From: Euonymus europaeus
Lineage: Eukaryota; Streptophyta; Magnoliopsida; Celastrales; Celastraceae
NCBI GenBank assembly: GCA_963580455.1
Contig: OY756964.1
Coordinates: 20,310,001-20,374,000 of the forward strand
Length of the DNA stretch: 64,000 bases
Reading direction: 5' to 3'
The notes below the pieces were generated by a model. It saw only the letters and a program-made list of their open reading frames with translations, did no database searches and was not told the DNA's origin. The stretch's first letter is position 1. The number at the start of each line of letters is the position of its first letter. Position numbers and translations under genes: made by a program. Positions 36,416 through 49,605 of the stretch are shown one piece after another.

Positions 36416-37381
36416 AAGAGTTAGACATATAATTAATTTTATGAATAAGATATACCATCACCTCTCCTTGTTGGAGTTTTGCTTTGAACGCCTTCTTTTT
36501 CAAACTTACATTTATCTATATTTAGCTACAAGTACTTTTCCTAGCATGCCAATGCAATTCAGATCCTTTTATTTTTTGCCATAAAGTTCGTCGGTATGAA
36601 ACAAAGTTAAACAACCTAGTGGGTTGTGGGCCTAATAGAGAAAAAGGAAAGCTTTTAAAATATCTCAATTACTGAATTTTTATTTTTCTCAAGACGAGAC
36701 ACACATGCAAATGTCACGTTCATGGGTGATGTCTTTTTCATTAATTGTTCTCTCTTCATGACAATATTGTAGTTGTAGTTGAGCTTTTACAAGGAAGTTT
36801 TTGACCATTAATGATGATGTAGAATTAGGGTAGGCCCATGATGGTCCAACGATCGATGTTGACCTTAATATTATTACCGAAAGAAATGAAAAATATGGGC
36901 TTCAACTTGATGATCAAAATGACATGGGCCTTGAATTAATGGGCAACACATTTTTTAGCCCAGACTAAGCAAGTGAAAAGAACATGGGTTTTATTTGTGG
37001 GAGGTGATTTCAGCCCATTGGCTGAATTGTAGCCCAATTTCATCAGTATCATATTTGGTAAGTTTGGTTAGGCCTAGGATTGGGTTGGTTTTACCAGAGA
37101 TGAAGTAAATCCACTTCAACCTTAACCTCACCACCTCCACTTCGACCCCAACCTTGCAGATTTCAAGTGTCAGACTCCTCATTCATGATCTTATCAATCA
37201 AGTCAGGAGGCATTTCATGTTTCTAAAAAACTTTTATTGAGTATATTATATTACTTTAAAAGTGTCTATATATATTATAATTAGATATTTAAAATATCTT
37301 ACATGTTTCTTTGTATTTTTTCACAATTAGTTATTTTTTTATTTTATCATTTTATATGTTATATTATATGAATATTTAATG
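36416..37381. other. Intergenic, no gene recognised
   Basis: AT-rich sequence between a LINE remnant and a Mutator-like element. Small ORFs have no recognisable domain. Confidence 0.5.
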
Positions 37382-37392
37382 ACCTATGAATA

Positions 37393-38085
37393 CAACTTTT
37401 CTCACATACTAACTTAATTTACGCACCTAACTTTTATAGACTGAAGTCTTAGCCGTTGGATTGCATCAACGACTGAGATTTCAATGTCAATTTTCAATCT
37501 GTTAAAACACTGCTCGATGAACGAATTCATCTCCTATGCATCTCTTGTTTCGTCTTCTCCGCTATTTCTCTAATCTCACATGAAATGACGATAGCACTGG
37601 AATGAAGTACCAAGGGTTCGAATGATTGAATCATCGTTTAGGTTCACTTCGCGATTTGGGGATTGGGGATTCTTTGCCGTTTGGGTTCGAAGTGCAGAAA
37701 CACAAATCGGCGATGGGGTTTTCACTGTTTGAGTTTATAAATCGTTTTTCTTTTGGCTTATCAATGAAGAAGATTTGAGATTGTTTAACTTTTAAAATAG
37801 TTTTAGAGGTTGGGTTTGGGAGTGTTTGATCAAAAGTTTTGGGGTCTTCACGATTTGAGTTCTTCTTTGAAATCAAGAAGGTTTGTAATTTCATTTTTTG
37901 ACCATTACTGAAAATATGGGTGTGGCTTGCAGTGTTGTAGAATCAATTTTCCGTAGTTCGACAGATATGCTTATGGAACGATAGCTACAGAGGAGGAGAT
38001 GCGAATGGAGTGAAAATTGACGTTGAAATCTCAACCCTTGGTGCGATCAAAAGGATGAGATTTCAGTCCGTAGCTGAGGAAAACT
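37393..38085. mobile_element. Non-autonomous Mutator-like element (693 bases)
   Basis: Bounded by a perfect 11-base direct repeat ACCTATGAATA at 37382-37392 and 38086-38096. The ends are inverted copies. Left GACTGAAGTCTTAGCC..GATTTCAATGTCAATTTTCA (37440-37500) matches the reverse complement of 38005-38075 (GACTGAAATCTCATCC..GATTTCAACGTCAATTTTCA). The outermost left end has about 30 extra bases. Long TIR plus a 9-11-base duplication points to the Mutator superfamily; no transposase is encoded. Confidence 0.75.
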
Positions 38086-38096
38086 ACCTATGAATA

Positions 38097-39122
38097 AAGA
38101 ATAATTATAAATTTTTCAATTAACATATATTATTGATGTATTTTTATATGTTATAAATTTTTTTTTTCCTTTATCAAAGACACACACATCAACCATACAT
38201 AAAGACAGATACTATAAATAGTCAACCAAAGTCGACAAAAAATACTCATAGTAACTGCACCTATATAATACTCAACACACACATATGTTCGATGTGGGAC
38301 AAGGGAGAGGGGGAACACTTATTTTTCAAAGCTCTTTTAACACACTCACACCTAGTACACCACTATTACACCGCACTTAATTTTTTTATCAAAGACACAC
38401 ACATCAAGCATACGTAGAGACAGATATATGTTATAAATTATTAAATACATATAAGAATGTATTATATTTAATTCGATTTGAATCCCGATTGAATCAATGA
38501 ATCATCGACCGAACAATTTTCTGATTTGATTAAAAACTTTAATCAATCAGAAAAATAAGAAAAAGCCATCGCCCGTTCCCCTTTCGGCGGATTAGCAATG
38601 CGTCCACTCCCACTAGGCCACTACAACCTGCAAACTCCAGTGACCCGGGTTACCCCAACCGGAAAATCCGGAGCAAGAACAGGGCCCACCCAGAACCATT
38701 GATTCTCACTTTACAAGTACCACCCAGTAACCCACCATGTCTTCTTCTGTCAACCACCATTCGCTCCGTCGTAGAATCACCTCTACCCCTTAAAGCCTTA
38801 GCTATATATAAACCCCATCAATCAATCAGAAACAGCCCGATTGGAACCCACATTCATATCACCTACTGTTGTGTGGGCAACTCTCATATTTGTTTCTGTT
38901 CAGTCAATCACATTCTTCAGCTTTCAGTCGCTAAACCCATGCACTGATTCCTGAAAACAGTACGGGTTAAGAGAGATAAAGTAAAAGCCGACAAACAACA
39001 AACAAACGAAATCGCCATTATTGAATCTTCTCGCACTTCAAATCATAAATTTCTTTTATAATACATATACTAGCTCGGTGGGACTGACAGAAAACAAACA
39101 GAGCGAGAGTGAGTTGAGGGAC
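38097..39122. other. Upstream region of the amino acid transporter gene
   Basis: Contains a 43-base direct repeat (ATCAAAGACACACACATCAA.. at about 38173 and again at 38389) enclosing about 215 bases that include CACACAC runs and a GATGTGGGAC motif. The 5' UTR of the transporter is probably from about 38900 onward. Confidence 0.5.
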
Positions 39123-42100
39123 ATGGAGGAGAGGCCAGAGACTGAGCTGATTTCGATTCCGGCGACACCTAGGATGTCTACGCCGGAAATACAGACGCCG
39201 TCAGGGCAGAGGTCCCCCAGACAGGCGTCGAACAAGGAAGGGAAATCGTCGACGGCGTGGACGCCGACTTCTTTTATATCCCCGAGGTTTTTGAGTCCAA
39301 TAGGGACGCCAATGAAGAGGGTTTTGGTCAACATGAAGGGTTACTTGGAGGAGGTCGGTCACCTCACGAAGCTCAACCCACAGGACGCTTGGTTACCCAT
39401 CACGGAGTCTCGCAATGGGAACGCTCACTATGCTGCGTTTCACAATCTCAATGCTGGTGTTGGGTTCCAAGCCTTGATTTTGCCTGTTGCCTTCTCTTTT
39501 CTTGGCTGGTGAGTTTTCTTTCCATTAATTGTACAAGGACCTAGTTACTCCATCAACTTGTAAATCGAAAATGCTATTGCCACATATGGGTTCCTAGTTA
39601 TGTTCGTAGTTTTTGATTGATTGCTTTTGATTATGTGTCCTCTTACACTTCTGTCTATATTAATCACTATTTTCTATGCACTGAATTCAACGTATATGGT
39701 AGCTGATCTTACGGAAGAGCGAGCAAGTCCTCCTGAGCCTTTTAATGTTTTGTGTTTTTTCCTGAAAGTGAAGAAGAAATGGATTGCATAGTGGGTGCGT
39801 TTTTTTCTATTACCGACCAAAGTTGCTGAGCGTCAATGTCTCAGTCACATGCTAGTCAGAGGAATTTGACTAAAGTTTCTGCCTTTTTTGGATGGATGTG
39901 GGGTCTTATTACAAGCAATATTTCAATTCATTGGTTATTGGTTCTATCTTTGCTTTTTTAGTTTTCGGCAAGGAAAATTATTCTAGATAGATGACAGCGC
40001 TGCTACTGGGCCACTTATAATTTTCTTTTGCTTTATTAAGATTTAAAACAAAGGGTCCCTTTATGATTGATTACTACTTGAGAAGCCTTTTTTCCTTGTT
40101 CATGTTATATAATACAAGTATTACCATTCAAAACCTTTTTGCCAAAGCAGATTGGGCTGTCTTTTAAGAGTAAAAAAAAGATTGGGCTGTCTAAAACTAA
40201 TGTACAGAGTTCCAAGGAATTCTTCTTTAGCTTTTGCCATTTAAATTATTATTTGCTTGTTTATTATAGCGATTAAAGCACTGGTTAGTTTAGCGGTTGC
40301 TAAAGCCAAATGTTTCTGCAGAACTTTGCATATATATATACACTAACTTAAACTACTACAAGAGTGAGTCTTTATATATACATATATAAATGTAATGACA
40401 ATTAAGAAAGGTGAAGCCAGATAGAAAATTGGGGTTAAGGACAAACCAAACATAAAAAGTCTAAAAGGACCTAGCTAACTTTATTGATCAGTGTGGCATA
40501 CTTTGGAAATCTGGGAATGATTATGATTATGAGCAGAGATGGCAAGCCTTAGTAGAGTAGTAGTTTTTTCGAATTGCTTCGTAATTAGGTTGTAAAAACA
40601 TATACCCTCAATAGACATCCGTAGCGAGAGCCGAGAGCTACTAGATGAGGTCTTTTATCATAATTGAATAACATTATGATCCTACCTTAACAGGCGCTGG
40701 ATTTTAATCTGTTCTGTTTTGGATTCCATGAGCAATTGTTGTACATTCTATTTTCAGAGGTTTACTGATAGTTACATTTCTGCTCTGCGGACATTTCTCT
40801 GATCAGGTTCATGTCTAGCATGTTTAGGTATGTCATTGTAGAATTTGTAAGATTGTAAAAAGGTTAATAGGAGAGGCACCAAGTACTAATCATTCTTTCT
40901 GTAATTTTTGCAAACAAAAAGAGAAAAAGATCCTTCTTGGTTCTTTAGAGAGCAAAAACCTTAATGCACCTAATTTTCATCTATCCTATGCTTTCTTGCA
41001 GGAGCTGGGGAATACTGTCCTTAACGTTAGCTTATTTTTGGCAACTTTACACGTTATGGATTTTAGTCCAGCTACATGAAGCTGTCCCTGGGAAGAGGTA
41101 CAACAGATATGTGGAGCTTGCACAAGCCGCATTTGGTGAGAATACATGCTAGCAATTGTTTCTTTCATATGATAGCTCAACACATTATATGTCTTATGAG
41201 ATATTAACTCTAAACCGTAAAAATAACTACATGACATTTAATTACTTACCAGCTTGCGTGATGGTATCAATCCCTTTTTCAATTTCTATAAGATGATCAG
41301 ATAATTCATTGAGAACAGAAAGATGGGTTCTAACAACGTCTTTAAAAACTGTGGTAGTTATCAACGCATACACCCAGGTTGCTTCTAGTTTTTTTACATG
41401 TGGAACAGTAGCATTTTTCTGGGACAATTCTGTAGCATGGTGCCCTTAGTATCTAGTTTTAATTTCACCGGTACCTTTGATCTTATCTCTCTGTAGATAA
41501 TGAGAACTATTAGAAAATTGAGATGGGAGTCTTCGTAAAACATTATCGCTGTTTCTTTGTAAGCCATGCATTCATTAACTGTTGACTTTGGCATCTCTGC
41601 TGTAATAATGAATAGTGGAAATAGAAAACATTAAATAGGGGCCTCTTCAGGTAATATTTTGCTGTTGTGGCCTTATCTACTCCTTTCTTTATAAATGATT
41701 GATTTTTTTTTTTTGGTGTTGCTTCATTTTCAGGGGAAAAATTAGGTCTTTGGCTTGCTGTCTTCCCTACCATTTATTTATCTGCTGGAACTGCAACAGC
41801 TTTAATTCTAATAGGAGGGGAGACTCTGAAACTGTTCTTCCAGATAGTTTGTGGGCCTCTCTGTTCATCAAATCCTCTAACAACAGTGGAATGGTATCTG
41901 GTGTTCACTTCCCTATGCATCGTTCTGTCTCAGCTTCCAAACCTCAATTCTATAGCAGGTATTTCCTTAGTTGGGGCTGTCACAGCAATCACCTACTCCA
42001 CAATGGTGTGGGTACTCTCTGTTAGCCAACAAAGGCCACCTTCGATCTCTTATGAACCCCTTCCATTGCCCTCGTTGTCTGCCTCGGTCTTTTCTGGCTT

Positions 42101-43020
42101 GAATGCACTTGGAATTGTTGCCTTTGCATTCAGAGGCCACAATTTGGCATTGGAGATTCAGGTAAGAACTCGTTGAGTACTGAAGTTAGAGAAGTCGTGA
42201 GTTATATTTCATTTTACTTGCAATATATTGGTCGCTGAAGTTACTCCTTTTTTTTTATTATCTAAATCAGTTGATTACGATTTCTTTTCCAGGCAACAAT
42301 GCCATCAACCTTCAAGCACCCTGCTCATGTTCCTATGTGGAGAGGAGTCAAAATTGCTTATTTCTTCATTGCCATGTGTGTGTTCCCCATTGCTATCGGA
42401 GGCTTTTGGGCTTACGGAAACCTTGTAAGCTTAATATCTTTCGCCTTTTAATACCCCAAATATTTAGCATATATTGCCATATCATTCGAGTTATCAACCA
42501 TCACATTTGTTGGTTTTGTTTTCTTTTTCTGTAGATGCCTTCAGGAGGCATGCTTAGCGCATTGTATGCATTTCATATTCAAGACATTCCCAGAGGACTT
42601 CTTGCAGTGACATTTCTCCTAGTAGTGTTCAATTGCTTAAGCAGTTTCCAAATATACTCCCTGCCTGTATTTGACAGCTTTGAGGCAAGTTACACCAGCC
42701 GTACAAACCGACCATGCTCGATTTGGGTACGGTCTGGTTTCCGAGTGTTCTTCGGATTCATCTCCTTGTTCATAGGTGTGGCAATGCCATTCCTCTCCAG
42801 TATTGCTGGTCTGTTGGGAGGACTAACCCTTCCAGTCACATTTGCTTACCCTTGCTTCATGTGGATTCTCATAAAAAAGCCCACCAAGTTCAGTTTCAAC
42901 TGGTACTTCAACACAATCCTTGGTTGGCTGGGAATAGCATTTAGTTTGGCCTTTTCAATAGGAGGCATTTGGAGCATGGTCAACAGTGGGCTTAAGCTAA
43001 AATTCTTCAAGCCCAACTAA
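39123..43020 (+). CDS. AATL1: Lysine/histidine transporter-like 8 (AATL1-type amino acid permease)
   Basis: Five exons: 39123-39508, 41002-41135, 41734-42161, 42293-42424 and 42535-43020, summing to 1566 bases and 521 residues, with GT-AG introns and consistent phases. It begins [20 protein letters not shown], a cytosolic Ser/Thr/Pro-rich tail that includes [19 protein letters not shown]. The AAAP permease core follows: [107 protein letters not shown] and [12 protein letters not shown]. About ten to eleven membrane helices are evident. Family members import amino acids by proton symport at the plasma membrane; LHTL8 itself is less well characterised. The near-complete motif match to this subgroup makes the assignment firm. 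Intron 1 is 1493 bases. Confidence 0.93.
39509..41001 (+). other. Intron 1 of the amino acid transporter gene
   Basis: 1493-base intron from GTGAGT to a TTTCTTGCAG acceptor. No nested gene or obvious element seen; AT-rich with short (TA)n stretches near 40330-40390. Confidence 0.8.
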
Positions 43021-44276
43021 ATGGACCATGGCCCACTTGGGCTTATATTAGTGATGATTAGGCGTATTGTGCTTATAATCATGATATTAACAGGCTTGTT
43101 ATGATGTTATGTAATGATATGGTCAAAATGGCATCGTTTTGGGCTGTTCATTCAACTTTATTGCTTCTTAAAAAGTGATGATGGTGTCTTAGGTTGGTGG
43201 GGATGACAGGTATCCCCACACACAAAAAATGATCAACTATCCACCTGTCAATTACTAATTATAGTCATATAGAGTCCTCGCACATCGAATGTAATTGAAG
43301 CATTGATGCAAGATTAAGGCATTCCTGCAATGAATACAGTGGTGGGCCAAATAAGAGAATTCCATTGATGAAAGCAAATTATTTTTCCAGTCATAATTAC
43401 CAATCAGTGTTAGTTAAAATGTCAAATGATCGTGTCACAAGGATTAGATTAGGTTACTCTTTCAACGAGGATTCCCTTCCGGAATAATTCCAAACCCCAC
43501 ATCACTTTCATTACAAATTTAAACTCACTCAACCGAAGTCTTGAGTTTATATAATATCATTCTCCATTACTAAAACAAAACTTTCAACAGCCACTGTCAC
43601 ACCTGAGAAACCCCGAGTACGCGAGTCCCTCGGCCCACACCAGATAATTACAGCCAACAGGGTTGTAGTCATAAGTTGCATTTCTTGACCCTTATGTCAA
43701 ATAGATTACAGTGAGTTTGTTTGATTGATTTCGACTCCAGTCGCTATAGGCATTGACTCATGTCTTCTACTTTACGCTGGATGTTTTAACTATTTTTAGT
43801 CCACAATAGCGGTAACGAAAATCTCTCAACTGTCTGAACGCGCACTACACGAAATTCACAATTTCCTAGCGTTATCTATATTAACTAGGTACATTCTACT
43901 ATTCTAGTCCTGCAATCATGTAAAATTAGGACTCATACACAGAAGGAAGAACGCAATGGCAAAACTAATGAATTAACAGTTCGTTTTCGTCTATTTTCTT
44001 GCAAAAGATTTCGTCAAGATGGAGCCCCAAAACATTTACAGAGACAATCCAAAAACCTAAGAGACAGAAGAGAAGAAACTACCCTCGTCATTTCTGTTGT
44101 ATACTAGAAACCTATCTCTCTCTATAGTCTATACCCAATTACCTTCCAAAAGCACCGACCCCAAAACAGAATAATCAAAAACCCAATATCAAACCGACAG
44201 AAAATTAGTCTCATAGCACCCAAAATAGGAAAAATGACAAAGAAATGTCCATTCTTTCTTTTCTTCAAAAACCCAT
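43021..44276. other. Convergent 3' ends of transporter and Dof genes
   Basis: 3' UTR of the transporter and unassigned sequence. No gene recognised. Confidence 0.55.
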
Positions 44277-44978
44277 TCATTTGGAACCTTCACCCGGCAT
44301 GGAAATGGTAAGCCCCGGCCAACCAAGGAAATCCCCATCAGCCAATCCTCCACTAAAATCGTTCAGCTGCCAAGTGTTGCTCCCGGAAGCCCCCGCAGTA
44401 GGACCGCCGCTCCCGACATAACCCACCCCTTGAATTGGCCAAACCCCTCTGTTTGGCCCAAACCCCAATTCATCAAACCCGGACACATAACCCGACCCGT
44501 ACTCGCCAAAAAAACCGGCTGCCTGCGCGTTAAGCAACGACGTGAAGTTCGCATTTTCATTCAGATTCAGATTCGGGTAGCGAGTGATCGTCTCGGGCTT
44601 AATTTCTGGCACGATTGAGAGAGCATTCGTGGAAGCAGGCGTCGACATGGTAACAGACTCAGCTTGTTCGGACTCAACACTCACTGTAGAAGAAGAGGTT
44701 GAGAAAGGAACGGACTTGGGTGAGGAGCGACTACGCTTGGAATTCTTACGAGCCCCACCACCGACGGGTACGTTACGAAGGGTCCCACCCCGAGTCCAGT
44801 AGCGACGGCAGGACTTGCAAAAGTGGCGGGGCTGTGAGAGGTTGTAGTTATTGTAGTAACAGAACTTGGTACTGGAAGACGCACACCGTGGGCAGGGAAG
44901 AGGCTCCGTCATCTTCGGTGGCTGCAGAGAGTTGTTGGCTTTGGTGGTTTGCGTCTTCTCTCCGGAGTCTGTCGGCAT
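44277..44978 (-). CDS. Dof zinc-finger transcription factor
   Basis: Intronless, 233 residues. The Dof domain occupies residues about 27-80: CPRC at 29-32, then 21 residues, then CKSC at 54-57, giving the CX2CX21CX2C zinc ligand pattern. It also has [35 protein letters not shown] and the basic KNSKRSRSS tail. Dof proteins bind AAAG elements in promoters in the nucleus. The N-terminus MPTDSGEK resembles the Dof3.4/Dof5.8-type group. The Ser-rich middle, NLNLNEN motif and Gly/Trp-rich C-terminus ([20 protein letters not shown]) are typical activation-type tails. The start is the first Met in frame. Exact subgroup membership is uncertain without a tree. Confidence 0.92.
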   Translation of the reverse strand: MPTDSGEKTQTTKANNSLQPPKMTEPLPCPRCASSSTKFCYYNNYNLSQPRHFCKSCRRYWTRGGTLRNVPVGGGARKNSKRSRSSPKSVPFSTSSSTVSVESEQAESVTMSTPASTNALSIVPEIKPETITRYPNLNLNENANFTSLLNAQAAGFFGEYGSGYVSGFDELGFGPNRGVWPIQGVGYVGSGGPTAGASGSNTWQLNDFSGGLADGDFLGWPGLTISMPGEGSK

Positions 44979-46664
44979 ATTTGTTTTGTCTGAAACTGTA
45001 GACAGAGAGATAGAGGGACAGGGAGAAAGGTTTTCTGGGCTTGGAAGTAACGAGAGGGGGTTGTTATAGTCAAGGCTTCGTAAAGGCGGTGAGGTTTGGT
45101 ATTCTGTTCAAGGTTTATCGACGCGTGGCGCTAGTGATCTGCTGCGACGCTTTCCAACGTGTGTTTGGCTGCTTTTGGTGACGTGGCGAATATTTGTCCA
45201 CTATTAATTAAAAATTGCAATAGCGCTAAGATTTTGATTTTGATTGGGCCACCGCTGATGACCACTAATGTGGCTTCTACAATTTTTATTTTTGTTTTTT
45301 ATAAAAAATCATGAATATATTTTGATTAGATTTATGAGTTGAATGGTATAATTATTTTGTTCTAAATAAAATTTAAAATTGGACAGAAAAATATGTAAAA
45401 CATTTCATGTCTGTCTTGTTCTCACTTTCAGTTTAACGTCTTTTTAGAAAAAAAATACTGTTAAAATTCTTAAATACGATCGAGACACATTTATAATATT
45501 TTTAAACAAAAATAAAAATTGAAGTTGTAGCTTAGGGTATGGCCCAACCCTCCCCTGTTAGCAATATAGCAAAAACATTATATTTTTTATATATTATATA
45601 TACATTTGAGTTGTTTCAACTCTCGCGAGTGAGCTTGCGGTAATCACTATGCATATAAAGATTGCCCTTATCAATATGAAATGTATTCGAATCTCCCAAT
45701 ATTCAATTTCCTCGTCTCCAATTCCCTTAACTCAAAAAAAAAAACTTCCAACCATATAAATTAATTAGAAAAGTCTACATTATAATTTAACCCTGAATAC
45801 AAAGGTATGCATAGTTTGTTGCCTCGTGTTAAATTGTGATATTTTGAGCCGCATGAAGAACAGGAGAATGAAAGAAACAAAAAAGAGTGCAAGTGTGTGG
45901 CTGCAAATGGGGATTTGGTTGTGGATTTTTGGTCGCATTAGATTCGATCAAAGAAGAATTGTGATGCTAAATTTGTTTCAGGTTTGGGCTTCACCTTAAA
46001 CCCTACGTCACAAGTTATATGGAGGTAGAGAGATAATAAGTTTGGATAGAATAGAACCGACAGCATCATTAATGTCGGGAAGCGTGGGAAGCAATAATTG
46101 GGTTGCTTTGCCTTTATCCTTCTTCATAGGACCTAGCTAGTCTCTATTCCCTAGCCACTAGCTGTAGACACAGATTCTTTCGTACCCATTGACTTTATCT
46201 CTGCTGCCGGATTTCTCGGTGACTGTGATCACTGCATCTCTGATCCCCCTACTGCCCTACGCTCCCATCCTTGGATTTGGGTTCACTAACTAAAAAACAA
46301 GTCCCATTCACTCCGAGTTGTATGTTGTTCTTAGTTTTAATTTTGAGGTTTAACAATATAAAACACACACAAAAAGAAAACTGTGGTAATAAGAGGGCAT
46401 CGCGACTTGTCCTGTTCTTTGTGTCTGGACTCTGGACTTGCAGGAACTGGACAGTGGAGAAGGGAAGAAATATATGTTTGAAGGTGACCGGTAAGACTAC
46501 TGTTGGCAGTCCATGGCATATCTTGGGGTCTCCGAGTCAGCGTCTCCACTACTGTAGCCTGCAACTTGTCCAATTTCATGTTTCTTATAGTTCACGCACC
46601 GATTTTGGGCAGGAAATGTAGTCCCAACTCCCAACGCTCCATCATTTTATAGAAATGTTGGTAT
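44979..46664. other. Dof promoter region and intergenic DNA
   Basis: The first few hundred bases are the Dof 5' UTR and promoter. The remainder, to the hAT target duplication GTTGGTAT at 46657-46664, has no recognisable gene. Confidence 0.5.
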
Positions 46665-47372
46665 CAGGGCCGGCCCTGTCATATTTGGGGTCCGGAGCGA
46701 CAAATTAATTGGAAGTCCCTTAGGGTGGGGTTCGGGGCAGCACCCCGAATTTTTTTTTGAGTTGGGGGTAATGCTTAAGATTTTTTTTGGGCGTCTAATG
46801 TCTAATTCTAAATCAGTAATCAAAATTTAAGCAAATAGAGTAAAAAGAAATTTTTTGATGACTGAAACCCAATTTTGGGAGGTTAAGTCATCACGCCTTA
46901 AATTTCATTACATTAAAATTAAAATCAGTCATTACAATTGTAGTATACTATTTTTGTCCAGATTTAATTTTTTGTTTTAAAAAAAGTGATAAAATGAAAA
47001 AAAAACGAAAATGAAGATAAAAAGTGTGATTCAAAACCTCATATTCTACCAAGCCACCTAAAAGCTCATATCCAAGAATTATTCTCACTACATATCTTAG
47101 CCTATCTAAAGGAAACTTCTAGGAAGTCAAGAAAATATTGTTATGTACACACACACACACACATATATATATATGTTAGGTATGTTTATTTCAAGCAACC
47201 TCTTTTGAACACTTTGATGTTTTTCATTCATATTTGATCTATTATCATATTTTTACCACTCACATTATATATAAACTTAAAAAATATATTTTTTTTTATT
47301 TTTTTTTGGGCCCCCAAATTTCGGGGGCCCAGGGCGGTCGCCCATGCTGGCCCGCCCTCAGGGCCACCCCTG
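46665..47372. mobile_element. Non-autonomous hAT element (708 bases)
   Basis: Perfect 8-base duplication GTTGGTAT at 46657-46664 and 47373-47380. Ends CAGGGCCGGCCCTG and, inverted, CAGGGGTGGCCCTG form the TIR. GGGGTCCGGAG and GGGGGCCCAGGGCGG subterminal stretches border an AT-rich core that contains an (AC)n(AT)n run near 47148-47175. No transposase is encoded. Confidence 0.9.
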
Positions 47373-47380
47373 GTTGGTAT

Positions 47381-48750
47381 ATGTAGAAGGGTTTCAACCG
47401 TAGCAACTGTAATAAGAGGTCTAAAACAATGTGTAAGAATAGTTGTGAGAGCTGATTAGCCAAGTTGAAGAGAGGTTTCAAAGTTTAACACAACACGATA
47501 TGTTGGAACGTTTTGGTATCAAAATTCTGCAAATAGTTCACCAATCACGATGCATATAGTTGTATACACTGGGGTGATAGATTAATTAGTGAATTTAGGA
47601 TCGAAACACAAGATCCTAAGTTAGATTTTCATTTGGAAGTAATATCCTTATGACTGCATGAAGTTTTTACTCAATTGACAAGTAAAATTTGTGTGCACAC
47701 ATACCTAATTGCCCGAGTTTGATGGGCCTATATGTGTGGGCCTTTATATTTTTATATTTAGGAAGCAATCCCTCCCTCTTCTTCCTCTTTTCTCCCTTCC
47801 CTCTCTTCTTCTCTTTCTACCCGTTTCTTTCTCAAAAACCACTAATGGGCTTTGGATTTGGGCTTATTTTTTGTGAAGGCATTGAGCCCCCTCTTTGTTA
47901 TCTTTATGGGTTTGTTTTTGTAGGCTTGTGGTTTTATGGGCCTCATGGGATAAGTTCCTTTTATTTGAGTTTGAGAAGTGGGTTAATTAAAATTGGGCTT
48001 TAAATTTGGATTTTGAAATTGGTCAAAATAATGAAAATAAATCGAGTCAAATAATGTACAAAAAATAATCACTAAACATAAAAAAAATGTCGGAGAAGGG
48101 TTTGACATAAAACTAATCCAAGCCAACCCTTTCACACCCTTAGTGTTAGTTGTCAATTGTCAATGCTCTTTATTATTGGGTACATTATAAATTTGTCAAT
48201 CCACAGATGACATTTATTACAATTTGGTCACTCACATTTCAAACGTCACAATTTAGCCACCCAATAATTCGTTGTGTTCCACAGTCAAGTTTTAGACATT
48301 TTCAATCAAATAATCGTCTGATGAAGCCAAATTGTAACACAGGTTATCTGTCAGTGACTAAATGTATAATTTACCCCTTTGTTATTTGTATATTCATGTG
48401 CAAGTTTTACTATAACTAGATGAGAGCTGGCACAATTAGAGAAAGTGTCAAAAAATACGAAATTTAAGTTTGTACATCTATTATATGTAAAAAAAAAAAA
48501 AGATCTATCATATGTAAAGGTTTTTTTTAATACAATAGAATAAGAGTGTGCACAAGTATTCCCCCATTAGATCCTAAAATGAGTCCCCAATTTTTGTGAG
48601 TGCTAGAAGGTGGAATGACATATAGGGCAACTGGTTTGGATCTCATTGTTACAAAAATAGTAAGACCTCATGATGTAAGAATTTATATTTATATATGGAC
48701 TCCAAATATAATCATACAGCTAAAAACTAATTACATATCACATAAAGTTC
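47381..48750. other. Intergenic, no gene recognised
   Basis: AT-rich sequence with a pyrimidine-rich patch at 47770-47840. ORFs are short and without recognisable domains. Confidence 0.5.
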
Positions 48751-49030
48751 TACCTTTTTTTATAAAGGAAACTTCATTAAAATCAATTTGAAAGGTTTAC
48801 TTCAAATAGCACAATACTTAATAATGTTTGAGGACACTCCTTAGCCAAGACGACATACTTGATCATGTTGGAGAGCAAGTTTGGCCAGACCATGGTCTGC
48901 CTTATTTGCACTCGGTCTTGCATGACAAATATTCACCTTGAAGAAATTAGCAAGCATGGTTTGAGCATCTTCAATAAACGTACCCCTCGGGAGATAACAT
49001 GGACTTGCAGAATTGATATAGGACACCACC
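48751..49030 (-). mobile_element. LINE remnant: 3' end of ORF2 (RNase H-like) plus 3' tail
   Basis: On the minus strand 48841-49000 reads FIEDAQTMLANFFKVNICHA and RPSANKADHGLAKLALQHD. This matches the closing RNase H motif of plant LINE ORF2 (hydrophobic-ED..L..F, then R.AN..A..LA..AL). After the stop come TTAATGAAGTTTCCTTTATA and an A run (plus-strand T run at 48754-48761), the usual LINE 3' end. The 5' part is missing; clear target duplications were not resolved. Confidence 0.65.
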
Positions 49031-49401
49031 GTGGAAGAGTTAGAGATTCCACTCACAACTCTCTAAACCCTAATTCCAAAGTTGTTTTTTCTTTTAGTCT
49101 TAGGTCTTGCTTGGAAGAGGTGTTGGGAGGGATTCACTTGTTTGCAAACTCCTCCGAACCATTGCTTGACGCGAACACCTCAAGTTGTTCGTAGGGGTTC
49201 ACGAACCCTTCCTAACACCCCTTTTTCCAATCCCTCAATTTGAGGAGTTGAAAGATGTTCACTCACATTAAAGGCTCCCAACTCCTCTCAATCCCTCTCA
49301 AGTCTTAACCTCTCCCATACCAAACAAGAGTTCCCTCCCAACCGAACTCCACCCAACCTTTTTCCCAAGCATAGCGTTAGTGAAAAGATTTGTTATCAAT
49401 T

Positions 49402-49605
49402 ATCGTCACATGAAATGATCTACAAGGGCATATCTAATGAGTAGCTCAAAATGGAGAAAATCTATTGTGGGTACCCTAAAGATATCCTAAAGCGCATGAA
49501 TGATCGTCACATGAAATGATCTACAAGGGCATGTCTAATGAGTAGCTCAAAATGAAGAAACTATAGTGGGTACCCTAAATATATCCTAAAGGCCATGAAT
49601 GACTT
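49402..49605. repeat. Tandem duplication, about 101-base unit, two copies
   Basis: ATCGTCACATGAAATGATC begins each copy, at 49402 and 49503. Both continue through ACAAGGGCAT, TCTAATGAGTAGCTCAAAATG and GTGGGTACCCTAAA, with a few substitutions and a short deletion in copy two. Confidence 0.8.
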
